From: Phymatolithon calcareum
Taxonomy: Eukaryota; Rhodophyta; Florideophyceae; Hapalidiales
Reading direction: 5' to 3'
Assembly (NCBI GenBank): GCA_977006965.1
Contig: OZ345367.1
Location: 1,054,001 to 1,118,000 of the forward strand
Length of the DNA stretch: 64,000 nucleotides
This document shows positions 1-9,672 of the stretch, piece after piece. The first letter of the stretch is position 1; each line of letters begins with the position of its first letter. Position numbers and translations under genes: made by a program. Below the pieces are notes generated by a model. The model was given only the letters and a program-made list of their open reading frames with translations, was not told the DNA's origin and did no database searches.

Positions 1-1471
1 AGATCGCGATGCGTTTCCACTGCGGCCGTCCACATCCTGAGGATTGCGATGAATGCGCAGCGCAGCCGACGCAGGTGGGTCACATGAGTTCCGCAGATCG
101 TGCGCGATGATGTGATGCGACAACGTGCGTCGCAGACATTTTTGCAGTGATCCTCGTACTCTGACAGCAGCAGACGACATGGTGCGCAGCAGTTCAAGTC
201 AGACGTTTAGCAAAGTCACCAGCACACTTCACTGTTGCATGACTCCGAAGAGAAGTCAAACAAGCCCAATTGGAGGGGCCAGTCAAAGAGAGAGCCTGCT
301 GCACTGTTCGGTTCGAGTTGGCATTCCATCGCATTTTGGTGGCTGAAACGAAAGCGAACTTGATTAAATGGTATAAAAGGCGACCAGTAAACATGAGTGT
401 TGCAGCAGTCCTCAGGCACCTTAGGTTCGTCGCGTTTTTTGTGACTCGGTTCCCAGACATGTGGAGCAGGCAAAGGAACCCCGCTTGACTATGTCAAGGG
501 TTCAACGACCCACCCACCTTGTCGGCGAACGTGCACCATGGCCACGTGGCATGACCATTGTTCGTGATCTCCTCGACGAACCAAGCAACAGAACTTAGAG
601 AGAGGACTTTCATCACGACGCTCATCGGCTCTCATGGTAAAAGCCACTGGATGTGCGATGTCTGGTACTTGCGCTTCTGATGCCGCGCTCCTACCCAGCA
701 TTTGTCATTCCGAGATAACAGGCCGGCAACATGAACTCGCGCAAGAGCCCTATTCGGCGTGCGTACGGGACGCAAGCTGAAAAGATGGCATTGATGATCT
801 CACCAACAGAGCGCAAAGATGCGCTCCAGCTGACAACGAAGTGGGAAGCGTAGCAATTTTCTTGTGCAGAAATTGCGCGAACGACTGATTAAGATTGGGA
901 AAGCTCAACGGTAAGACAGAATCGGCTCCTTAATACGGCAGAATGTGGCTTGCACCAACGATGGAAGCAAGTCTGCCTGGTTCGCGTTCGTCGAAGAGTT
1001 AAATGGAATCTGAACACCGACGCACATAAGATCGCTATGATTTTAAAAATGGACTTCACTACCTTCATATTGAAAGCGCCGGCGAAACGAGACCTTGCTT
1101 CTGGAGAGGGGTCTAGGCGCAAACCCGAGAGGGCATGAACGGCGAGGCGCTGCTGCCCTGCAATGACTCATTATTTTTGGCCCGAACATCAATTGTGCAG
1201 CTGCGAGCGCTTGATCCGCTCTGCTCACTGATCTTTCAGTACTGTACCGATCGGTATCATAGGCGCCGGACAGCTGTATTGGGTAAGCCACGAACCGTGG
1301 CGGAAAGAGTCATAAGTGTTCAATTTTGAACTCAAAATTGAGCACCCCTTTCAATCCTCCAAAAAGGACCGTTGCATCTGATTACCGCCGAAAACACAAT
1401 GCAAACGGCACTTCTGCGCGCTCTGCGGTTCCGTTACTCAATGCTGTTCTGCTCTTGCAGTGACATTCACC
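1..1471. other. No supported gene (left edge)
   Basis: I see no convincing coding region here. Open frames are under 90 codons, overlap on both strands and resemble no family I know. The stretch holds a TATA-like element near 369-382 and ends in a pyrimidine-rich CTCTTGCAG at about 1452-1460, which could be a 3' splice site of a 5'-UTR intron of the kinase gene downstream. Confidence 0.5.
369..382 (+). promoter_or_regulatory. TATA-box-like element, TGGTATAAAAGGCG
   Basis: This is a textbook TATA sequence. The same 14 bases occur in reverse complement at 6557-6570, upstream of the old yellow enzyme gene. Here no clear gene follows: the nearest ATG, at 393, opens only 31 codons. It may belong to a non-coding transcript, or its recurrence may be the only meaningful signal. 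Confidence 0.35.
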
Positions 1472-1567
1472 ATGGCCCCAATGCTGGCCGATGAAGAGGA
1501 TCTCGAAAATGTCCGTTACGTCTCCAAGTATGGCACAGCTCTTCAGCACCCTGTCCGCGCCTCTTGA
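1472..1567 (+). other. Short upstream ORF or possible first exon of the kinase gene
   Basis: ATG at 1472 in good context (CACCATGG) opens 31 codons and stops at TGA 1565-1567, in the same frame as the kinase ORF that follows. It could be an upstream ORF that limits translation. It could also be a first coding exon: a GTATGG donor at 1528 and CCAG acceptor ending at 1596 would remove 69 nt, skip the stop and join the kinase frame. The GTATGG donor resembles others in this window, but the intron would be shorter than the rest. I cannot decide between the two. Confidence 0.35.
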
Positions 1568-1636
1568 CGAGCTCCAGCCTATGCCAACTCAACCAGCGCG
1601 GTGGTCGCCGTACCCCGCCCGCATTTCGTACATCGC

Positions 1637-4453
1637 ATGGCGCCCGACGGGAAGGAGAATACCGCGCGCAATGCCCGCCGCCCTCCGGCACGCGCCACCC
1701 CACCGCGCAAAGAGCCTCCACCACACCCGCATCGCCATCTCGTTGCTCGATCCCCACCCGCGCGTCCGCCAAATGCACCCGTTCGCCCGCGCCCCGGTAC
1801 AGGGCTGGCGCAAGGTGCCGAAGTCGCGCGCTTCCTCAATGCGCTTGCCAAGCGCGCTGAGCAGACGCCAAAGGTAAAGGTTGTTCGGGAGGCGGGCGAG
1901 AACTTGTTGCGTGCTCTGGCCGCCGCCGTCGATTTACGCAAACCTGGTTTACTGGCCGTGGCGTCTAATTTGCTTGCCTTTCTATCGACCGACATCAATG
2001 CCGCGGAGATTATCGCCAATAAGCGCTATCTCGCCGTATTGGAGGCTGCACTTGCGCGTGATGTGGGCACTGATACATCCGGACATGTGCAGGAGGCGTG
2101 GAAAGGCGCGTCGCGCACTGTTCGCAACCTTACTGCGTTTAACGAGGCATTTTCCCTCGTCGTGGCGCGCGAGACGCAGATTGTTCGGCTCATCATTAGG
2201 CGGGTGGAAACAAGCTTTGGTACCACCGTGCCTCCTAAAGGATATGTGATGCAAATCGCCGCTGCACTTGCCAACATGATCAGATACGGTGCCACGTACC
2301 AGAGCTATGTGCATAAGCATGGCGGCCTGCAGGCGCTTGCTGGTATTGCAAAGAGCTTTAAGGATCCGCATTCTCTTTTCCATGCATGCCGGGCTCTGGC
2401 CGAATTCAGTCTCAACCCTAAGTGGCTAATGGCTCTGATATCGGAAGGATGTGTTCCGACCATGCTTAAGGTTCTTGAACAAGCCGATGATCCGGAAATT
2501 GCAGCGGAAGCTTGCCGATTAATTGGCAACGTGGCCGCGTCAAAGGTCGGCAGAGAGACTGTCCTCAAACTAGATGGAATCGAGCGGATCGTACGACGTC
2601 TTACGCTTCTCGGTACTAGCGTTCAGGGAACGCTAGTCAGGGATTACATCATCAAGAAGAAGGATGTCCATTTCGCTATCGACCTGTTCCGCGCCGCGTC
2701 CAATCTCTGTGTTGGGCACAAGCCCGCCGTCAAGCGTCTCATTGAAGCGGGAGGCGTGATGTCATTCATCTCTGCTTGTGACCTCGAGCGCACGCGTTCC
2801 CAGGCTATACACAATGAGGCTTTCCGTGGCCTTCTCATCATCGCTCAGGGAGGCCTTGGCTGCCGCGCTACGGTACTACGTGAAATCGGTATCCGCATTC
2901 GTCATGATACTATCCTCGGTCGTTCCACTGCACATCTTTATGACCTTGGACGCCGCGTCAAGGTTGAGGCATCCACCGAACATAAGGATGATATCCCACA
3001 AACGATCGCTGGACTGGGTTCCGCGTCGAAGAGTTACCTGCTTGAATACGCTCCCCTTGCCAAGCGTTCGCACAATAACGCGCCAAACTCCGTGCCGGGA
3101 CTGCAAAGCCCAGCAGAAATTGGTTTCCGTCGGTCTGCGCGCGTGCTTTCAGTGCAGCGTCACGTACCTCATCAGGTACGCCTCGAGAGGGAGCGTCGCC
3201 TGCGAGGTGATCTAACCAAGTCTCCTGGTGCTTCGCCCGCTCGTCGCATCAGTCGCCGTCGGTCCGGGGATTACTCTTCACCTGTGAGCTCTGATACCCC
3301 TTCGTCATCGCGCCGCACCCAAACTTCAAGGGCCACCTCTTCGTCCCAGTCGTCGAGCTCTTCCTCGCGCAGCCGCACAACGTCCCGTGTCACAGACGAT
3401 AGCGATAGTGGTGATGTCATCCCACAGTGTACGATAGTGGAGGGCGAGGGGAAGAACGGTGGAAACCTACTTATGGCCGCGCTCGCGGCAATTACGAACG
3501 CTATGTCTAGTATGTCGTCTTCGTCTCCGTCGAGACCGACGAGTGTGGCGCGAGACACTACTGTTTCTACTGATACGTTCGACACATTCGACGAGCCGCG
3601 AGAGGACGTTTATGAAATTGGCGAAGTGCTTGGTCGTGGCGGATTCGCTACCGTCTTCCTTGCGAAGAACCTCCGTACGCAGGAGCTTGTCGCCGTGAAA
3701 CGGTTCCACCCACCCCTGAGCACCGCACCCGATGCGCGTAAGAAAGCAGCAGCTGCTGCACGGCGGGCCGTGAAGGAGCAGCGTATCTGGGACGGATTGT
3801 CGCACAAGAATATCGTGAGCTACCGCGGGTGTTTCTTCGGAGAGAATTCAGAACTGAATCTTGTCGCGGAATACATCCCAGGCTGGTCGCTCGCCGATCA
3901 TCTCTCTCAAATTAATCATTTCCCAGAACACATGGTGGCCCGTATTGCGAAGCAGATCGTTGACGGGCTGGACTATTTGCACAAGATGGGCGTAACACAT
4001 CGCGACGTTAAGCCCGCCAACATTCTAGTTCACCCAAGCGGACTCATCAAGATTACAGACTTCGGTGTCAGTTCTGCTGTTGATGTGCCGACCATAACCG
4101 GTAACGGCCTCGTTGGAACCCCGTGGTACATCGCGCCTGAGATGATAGAGGGTCGTAAGTACGGAAAGTCGGTCGATGTGTGGTCTCTCGGCTGCACCGT
4201 GCTCGAACTCGCCTCCGGCAGACGCCCATATCATGACCTTGGTGCCCATGCTGCGATGTATCGTATGACGCAGGACAGGTACCCGCCGATTCCGAAACAT
4301 TTGTCTCCGAAATTGAAGGACTTTTTGAAGACTTGCTGGGTGTGGAATCCTCAAGAGCGACCGACGCCGCCGCATCTTCGGAGACATCCGTTCCTTGCTA
4401 ACATTTCAGATCCTGTTCTTAGTGATCTGGCTAACAAGGAACGCGTGGTTTAG
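1637..4453 (+). CDS. ARM-repeat protein with C-terminal STE/MAP3K-type protein kinase
   Basis: A 938-residue Ser/Thr kinase from the first in-frame ATG of the long frame. The N-terminal 50 residues are Pro/Arg-rich. Residues about 75-450 are helical armadillo/HEAT-like repeats (motifs such as RLIGNVAASK and ACRALAEFSL). A Ser/Arg-rich linker runs to about 650. The kinase domain is about 659-920: Gly loop LGRGGFATV at 665, ATP-site Lys in VAVKRF at 688, HRDVKPAN with catalytic Asp 790, DFG at 808-810, and GTPWYIAPEMI in the activation segment, typical of STE11/MEKK kinases. The third loop glycine is Ala. A MAP3K would feed a MAPK cascade; a TEY-type MAPK lies at 48.8 kb, but a link is inference only. 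In plant MAP3K-epsilon and Cdc7-like kinases the kinase is N-terminal and the ARM part C-terminal, so the order here is reversed. The 5' end is uncertain; see 1472-1567. Confidence 0.88.
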   Translation: MAPDGKENTARNARRPPARATPPRKEPPPHPHRHLVARSPPARPPNAPVRPRPGTGLAQGAEVARFLNALAKRAEQTPKVKVVREAGENLLRALAAAVDLRKPGLLAVASNLLAFLSTDINAAEIIANKRYLAVLEAALARDVGTDTSGHVQEAWKGASRTVRNLTAFNEAFSLVVARETQIVRLIIRRVETSFGTTVPPKGYVMQIAAALANMIRYGATYQSYVHKHGGLQALAGIAKSFKDPHSLFHACRALAEFSLNPKWLMALISEGCVPTMLKVLEQADDPEIAAEACRLIGNVAASKVGRETVLKLDGIERIVRRLTLLGTSVQGTLVRDYIIKKKDVHFAIDLFRAASNLCVGHKPAVKRLIEAGGVMSFISACDLERTRSQAIHNEAFRGLLIIAQGGLGCRATVLREIGIRIRHDTILGRSTAHLYDLGRRVKVEASTEHKDDIPQTIAGLGSASKSYLLEYAPLAKRSHNNAPNSVPGLQSPAEIGFRRSARVLSVQRHVPHQVRLERERRLRGDLTKSPGASPARRISRRRSGDYSSPVSSDTPSSSRRTQTSRATSSSQSSSSSSRSRTTSRVTDDSDSGDVIPQCTIVEGEGKNGGNLLMAALAAITNAMSSMSSSSPSRPTSVARDTTVSTDTFDTFDEPREDVYEIGEVLGRGGFATVFLAKNLRTQELVAVKRFHPPLSTAPDARKKAAAAARRAVKEQRIWDGLSHKNIVSYRGCFFGENSELNLVAEYIPGWSLADHLSQINHFPEHMVARIAKQIVDGLDYLHKMGVTHRDVKPANILVHPSGLIKITDFGVSSAVDVPTITGNGLVGTPWYIAPEMIEGRKYGKSVDVWSLGCTVLELASGRRPYHDLGAHAAMYRMTQDRYPPIPKHLSPKLKDFLKTCWVWNPQERPTPPHLRRHPFLANISDPVLSDLANKERVV

Positions 4454-4998
4454 ATCCATGTTTGCTCCCACCGTCTACTCTATTCTTGGCCCTTTCCGTG
4501 GTCCTCAAATTCATTAGTACAGCAAATTGTGAGCCCGCTTTGTCAGAGTCTTTTTTAGACGTAAAACCGATCGCTGCGGAGGCACAGTACTGCATTCTTC
4601 TGACTCTTTGCATTTTTATTGTCCCAGGCCGTGGCCAAGCGCCCTGTCGAGGCCTTCTTTCGCCAATAGATAGCCGAGTAATAAACGTAAAGTCCATATC
4701 ACAATCTTAAGTTTGTCCCAATGCCATCGTAGGGACCTTGCTACCAAGTATTTGAATCTTATGTGCTTTCGCATGATAATTGCCAGATGCCTACAATTGA
4801 CCCTACGGGCTGTGAAGGCGAAAATTGGATGTCCCAAAACTTTGCCCCATTTTTAACTGTAAGGATCGAACCTGGTCTCGTGATCATCTGCTTGTGACGG
4901 ACATAATATGTCCTAAACAACCTTGGGACTCAGGTGTAAAAATCAGGAGCAAATCGTAACAAAAGACGACTTTGTGGAGAAAACTGGTGCCATTACGA
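4454..4998. other. Intergenic, convergent kinase and OYE genes
   Basis: This is 545 bp between two 3' ends. Open frames of 70-90 codons exist on both strands but overlap each other and look random. ATAATAAAC at about 4680 could serve as a poly(A) signal. I see nothing else. Confidence 0.5.
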
Positions 4999-6126
4999 TC
5001 ACCAGTCTACGTAAAAGTGTCTATCTTGTTCTTCCGTCCAGTTAGGTTTCGCGTACCACGTTTTCGTGTCTGCGCCGCCCATGTTAACTTCCTTGCCCTC
5101 CTTAATCCTCTTCGGTAGATCCGCCGTCGCAAGGAAGATAGTACCAAATGCCACTAAATCTGCAACACCTTCTTCAACAACATTCCTCCCATCCTCTACG
5201 GATAATGCACCATTTGCCATCGCAGTTCCAGAATACATCTTCTTGAACTCTTTCCAAGGGTTGCGAGAAAAATGCGGCTTATCCATGCCCAAGAACCGCG
5301 AAAAGTAGGCACCATTCAGACTCGACACACAAACGTACGCCAACCCCTTGTTTGAGAGAACCTCACCAAAATATTTAAGTTGGGCGAAAGAGTCGTCCTC
5401 GGTCTCCACGAGATCGGAGAATGTGACTCCAGGTTGCAGTTTTACAGCCACGCGATCAAATCCGATCTTCTGCCCACATGCTTCGATGCATTCTATCACG
5501 AGTCGACATCGGTTCTGCAGTGATCCGCCGTATTGATCCGTGCGCAAATTCGTCTTCTCTGCTAGAAACTCCTGCAGGATGTACCCATTCCCGGCGTGCA
5601 ATTCGATGCCATCAAAGCCCCCGTAAATCGCATACTGAGCAGCACGGGCGAATCCTGCTACCACACCGGTAACCTCCGCGGTGCTGAGTGCCCGTGGTGT
5701 CTCATATGGCACTTTTCCGCCAGGAGTGTGGACCATCCCTGTCATTTGAATCGCGGACGGCGCAACAGGGAGCACACCAGCCGGCATAAGGGAAGAGTGT
5801 GTGGTGCGACCACCATGCATCAATTGGCAGAAAATTTTGCCACCCTTCGCATGCACCGCTTCAGTCACCTGTTTCCACGCAACTGCATGCTCAGGTGTTG
5901 CAATCCCAGGCATCCTTTCATAGCTACGCCCCTCATACACAGGATAGGTTCCTTCCGAAATCAGGAGACCTCCCGTTGACGCACGCTGTGCGTAGTATTC
6001 TGCCATCAGGGCGGTTGCAAAACCGTTCTTGTGGGCGCGCATGCGTGTCATCGCGCTCATAACCACGCGATGTGAAAGCGATATGTCTGGGCTCAGTGCC
6101 ACGGGATCGAAAAGTGTGGGCGCCAT
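4999..6126 (-). CDS. Old yellow enzyme family flavin oxidoreductase (alkene reductase)
   Basis: A 375-residue intact single-exon protein, the normal OYE length. The family binds FMN in a TIM barrel and uses NAD(P)H to reduce C=C bonds of enones or nitro compounds. In plants the relatives are 12-oxophytodienoate reductases; in bacteria NemA. The signature HAGNGYILQEF gives substrate-binding His177 and Asn180, with Tyr182 as the likely proton donor. This is the His/Asn class of OYE1 and OPR rather than the His/His class. The fold is supported by TRMRA near the N-terminus, QLMHGGR at 101-107, and TDQYGGSLQNRCR at about 196. No transit peptide or membrane segment is visible, so it is probably cytosolic or peroxisomal. 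A TATA element lies about 430 bp upstream, so the 5' UTR may be long or spliced. The substrate cannot be told from sequence. Confidence 0.92.
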   Translation of the reverse strand: MAPTLFDPVALSPDISLSHRVVMSAMTRMRAHKNGFATALMAEYYAQRASTGGLLISEGTYPVYEGRSYERMPGIATPEHAVAWKQVTEAVHAKGGKIFCQLMHGGRTTHSSLMPAGVLPVAPSAIQMTGMVHTPGGKVPYETPRALSTAEVTGVVAGFARAAQYAIYGGFDGIELHAGNGYILQEFLAEKTNLRTDQYGGSLQNRCRLVIECIEACGQKIGFDRVAVKLQPGVTFSDLVETEDDSFAQLKYFGEVLSNKGLAYVCVSSLNGAYFSRFLGMDKPHFSRNPWKEFKKMYSGTAMANGALSVEDGRNVVEEGVADLVAFGTIFLATADLPKRIKEGKEVNMGGADTKTWYAKPNWTEEQDRHFYVDW

Positions 6127-7205
6127 GGAGTTACAAAACAGGAATGAAACTGTGAGAAGTGGATGACAGCGTTAAAAAGTTGTGCGCAGCTGGCAGGATT
6201 TTTCAGTTGTGCAGTGGGGAGCTTGGCGTGAAACGAAATCTACGTTGCAAACGTCCCTGGGCGATTTGTTATTTAGGGAGCGGATGCGGTTTGTGTTTCT
6301 ACTTTCCGGATTGCTGACCAACCTGTAATCTCGATGCCTCAGATAATCACCAGTGAAGAAGCCAATGAGAATGGAAATGATGTTTTCTCTCGCACCTGAA
6401 ATTGGGCCTGTCCACGCACGTCTGGGTGTCGTCTCGGCTTGTGTTTTGGGATAAAGGGAAAGACGCCCATGATGCGGCTTGCTTGCCACACCGAGCATGT
6501 ATTTATTCCCTGTTCAATTGTCCTTGCATCTCTTCCCCGATATGCGGTGCAAAGAGCGCCTTTTATACCAGAACTGTGCTCATCTACTATGTAATTGTGG
6601 TGCTCGAAGGCTCTGCAGTTGACGCCATGAAGCGAAAGTGAAGTGTACGTTCCTTAAACTGTTTGCCTTGCGTGTCACAAATTAGACCTATTCCGCACTG
6701 CGGGCCGTTCAATGCATCATTTTTTTGAAAATCGTATCATAGCTCGTTATTCTAATTTTGAATAACTAGGCTCTTTTACAACACTGTTATATAACAGGTT
6801 TTCGACGACGTCTTCTATGACGTCACTTCAAGTTAGCCAGAAACACATCCGAATTGTAGTTACAACAACTGAAATTATGAGCTATCCTTCATAAATCAGA
6901 AATATAAAATTTAATATAGCCCACCAGAGCGGCCTTATTGATCAATCCGCAAAAGGAAACTGCTTACAAGGCGTGGCGGGAAATTAAGGCAAAATTTGCA
7001 GCACATGAGTGTGTTCAGAACCTGAATGAAAAAAATTCAGAAAACTTAATATCACATTCAGTCTCCTGACTGAACTCCGAAAAGAACTGTCATTTTGTAT
7101 GATATCCTAATTAGATACTAATTAGGGTACGATTCACTGCTTTTGGATTCCTGGTCGAGATTGATCATTGATCTCAACAGAGTGACAGTGCCTGCTAATC
7201 GTGCT
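6127..7205. other. Intergenic, partly AT-rich
   Basis: This lies upstream of two divergent genes. About 6680-7140 is clearly more AT-rich than its surroundings, with repeats of TACTAATTAG near 7110. A 108-codon ATG frame on the minus strand (6498 to 6172) starts 60 bp downstream of the TATA element at 6557-6570. It has no recognisable family and may be an upstream ORF or chance. I see no other feature. Confidence 0.45.
6557..6570 (-). promoter_or_regulatory. TATA-box-like element upstream of the OYE gene
   Basis: On the minus strand this reads TGGTATAAAAGGCG, identical over 14 bases to 369-382. It points towards the OYE gene, whose ATG is 431 bp away. An ATG at 6498, about 60 bp downstream, is at a typical TATA-to-start distance, so the OYE transcript may start near 6530 with a long or spliced leader. 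Confidence 0.4.
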
Positions 7206-8126
7206 ATGGCCTGGACAACGCCACCGGTGGTGCCTTCGGCGACGCTGCCCACAAGCGCTGGGTGCGTCCTGCACTGCGGACAAAGGCATCGTCCATTCGT
7301 GCTCCCACATGCCTACACTGTGCGCAAACCGCGGCGTTCTCAGCTGCGGTGCAGTGTCGGCGAGCCCGTCGCTGACGCCGTGAAACATGCGGCGGTGCTA
7401 CCCGCATCCGCGGACATGCCTTACCCAGGTGAGGACTTGACACTGTCGCTCTCTGGCCTCGAGCTTCGCGCGCTTGCAGCCGCATCCATGGCGAATCAAT
7501 CCACGGGCGGCGCCACCAGCTCCGCCCTGCTCTTCCTCCCGCACATGGGCGTAGATGACAATGGCGCATTACTGGCCGTCTCGCAAGCTCGCGCTGGCGA
7601 CGGTGATGTGGCGCATGTTTCGACGATAATGTTATCGCGTGCGCGCATCGCACGCGCGGCAGACGGGAACGGAGTGGCGTGCACGCACCGCGTTGGAGAT
7701 TGGCCGGTATGGGACGGTGCGACACGCGCGAAGCTCGCAGGTGCCATGCACAAGGCTGCCGATCTGGCGCGAGAAGTGCGCAAGCTGCGTGTAAGGATTG
7801 ACGATCCGAAGGTAGACGGGGAGGACGAAACATGGTTGAGACTTATTGGTGTGGCGCCGGATAGACATGATTTGGAGCTTACGGCCGAGGAATGGGCTGC
7901 TACACCGAGTGAAACACGGGAGACTTGGTGCAGGAGAGCAGAATGCTTCAGTTTTGCCGCGGTTAGATTTGCTGGTGGTAATGATGACGCCGCGAGACGG
8001 AGGCGGCAGGACGCATGGAATGTAACCGAGACTGAGACCAGAATAGCCATCGCGATGGAATTGCTTGCCGTGGCAAAAGCGGAGGCAGCGGCGAAGGTCA
8101 GTATCAAAAATGCATTTGGGAGGTAG
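7206..8126 (+). CDS. Probable plastid-targeted protein with LON substrate-binding-like domain
   Basis: A 306-residue single-exon protein. The first 55 residues are rich in Ser, Thr, Arg and Pro and poor in acids, which fits a plastid transit peptide. The rest resembles the stand-alone LON N-terminal-like proteins of plastids and cyanobacteria: a start like PGEDLTLSLSGLELRAL, a central block (HVSTIMLSRARIAR) at the position of the LON 'V...GRxxI' strand, and a helical C-terminus with RRAECFSFAAV and MELLAVAKAEAAAKVSIKNA, close to the RERFSFAA...AKLAIK pattern I recall from that family. No AAA or protease domain is present, so it would be an accessory protein, not a Lon protease. The match is from memory and moderate; if wrong, it is an unknown plastid protein. 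A GTG-initiated extension to 7143 is possible in frame but unlikely. Confidence 0.6.
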   Translation: MAWTTPPVVPSATLPTSAGCVLHCGQRHRPFVLPHAYTVRKPRRSQLRCSVGEPVADAVKHAAVLPASADMPYPGEDLTLSLSGLELRALAAASMANQSTGGATSSALLFLPHMGVDDNGALLAVSQARAGDGDVAHVSTIMLSRARIARAADGNGVACTHRVGDWPVWDGATRAKLAGAMHKAADLAREVRKLRVRIDDPKVDGEDETWLRLIGVAPDRHDLELTAEEWAATPSETRETWCRRAECFSFAAVRFAGGNDDAARRRRQDAWNVTETETRIAIAMELLAVAKAEAAAKVSIKNAFGR

Positions 8127-9672
8127 TTCGGGGAGGTTGAGTAGCCTAGATGAGACATTGAGCATGGTTGTGGTTAATGACTTTACCAGAAACTTAGTTT
8201 TTTCAATTGGTCGTGCAGCGCGGAGAAGTGATCCTCTAGTCCCGGAATATGAAAAGGCCGAATATGTATAATGCGACTTCGTCTCTCATGGCGTTGACGA
8301 GGACACGAGAAATCGGCAATAGACATAACATGTAGGATGGGAAAGGCAGAGAGGGAAATTCTGTACTGTACCTGAACATGCTAATCGTTTTGAGCGAGCA
8401 CCCGCTAGGGGCCTATGTGGAAATATGAATATCGATGTAGCTCGTGTTTACTTGGATCGGCTCTACAGCGAGAGCCAGAATCAAGCAAGAACTAGCAGTG
8501 CATAGGCGCAGAAACCTCGCTGCGCCCCTTATTTAAACGTTTCTGCGTTAAAATTCCACGTGAAAATTGACGCTGCAGGGTTGGCAATGCCGCGATTGCA
8601 TCCCGAGACTACGGCTCCTGGAGGTGCTCCGCGATCTCTTGACTATCTCCCACAATTCCCCCGTGGTTCGGAAATTTTAAAATCTTGGGGGAATTGATCT
8701 TGTTGATTTTTTGGGTCTACTTCGCTTCTTTGCCAGGACCGTAACGTAGGTGATGACTTTTATGTCTTCGGCTAGTAATTTTCTTTAATCCCGAACGTCA
8801 ACCTTTTGCCTGGTTTTGAAAAAGTGTAGACGGAGTAACTATTTTAAGGACTTCCTTGGCAGAGGCACTACCGTAGTTAACAGATCCTTGTGTTTTCAAA
8901 AGGCACATGTGCGACAACGATGTCTTCGATCCGTTTCCCACTTCACATGTGCCGTGATCCAGCAGCTGCACGATGTTACCAACTCGGACGCATGCAAAGA
9001 AGATGTTGAGAGGATCGCCCTAGTCGTGCATGACTGCTGTAAGACATTCGATGAGCGGTCTCCGGATGTTGCACATCAGTCACGGACGACTTGGACGGCC
9101 TCCTCCTTGATCTCTGTTTTCCAGAGCGGAACAATCTTCTGCATGTCCTGCTGCTGAAATTGTTCTTCCATGTAAACTCAAGGCATGGGAAGCGTTCTTT
9201 TCAACGGACTTAGCAGTAGATCTCACAACCCCAGCCGGATTCACCCAAGCACGACGTTGGTTCTGTTAGTAAGGACTTACATTATGTCTTTAGCAATCAT
9301 TTTCGATGCCCGGACAAGTCCCTTTTCCTAAGGAAAAAACCTCAAAAGCAGCCCCAGTAATATTGCGGTACTCGAAGAAGTAGAACAAGAAATTCCCGAT
9401 TTAATATCGTCGCCCTACTCTTACCTCTTCTTGCACGAATTTTAAAACATTCGTGCAAGAAACGCTGGAATAAAAACGATAGCATTCTTCGCTATGGGCT
9501 TCAGAATGAAATAGATACAAAGGCGATCACTGTAGTGCCGAACCGTTTTATACAGAGCCAGTCGCCCAACAGAATAAATCCCAGTGCCAAGAACAGCTTT
9601 TCTATATTCATATAGCGCGCTACGACAGCAGGGCGAACCAACCTCTGGAGGGCTCTGAGAGCTTCTAACACT
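8127..9672. other. Intergenic with several short inverted repeats
   Basis: This is 1.5 kb with no supported gene. It contains small hairpins: CAATTCCCCC / GGGGGAATTG at 8653-8662 and 8687-8696, GGCACATGTG / CACATGTGCC at 8902-8911 and 8944-8953, and a 12-bp perfect stem at 9429-9460. The 113-codon frame at 8816-9157 looks random. Confidence 0.5.
9429..9460. repeat. Hairpin, 12-bp perfect stem, 8-nt loop
   Basis: TCTTGCACGAAT (9429-9440) and its exact reverse complement (9449-9460) flank an AT-rich loop. It is not near a gene end: the nearest stop codon is over 200 bp away. It is one of many foldback sequences in the gene-poor parts of the window. Confidence 0.7.

Noticed and set aside
4860-4935. 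Possible tRNA on the minus strand (GGTTCGATCC)
   Set aside because: No matching acceptor or D-arm; an isolated T-loop-like word only.
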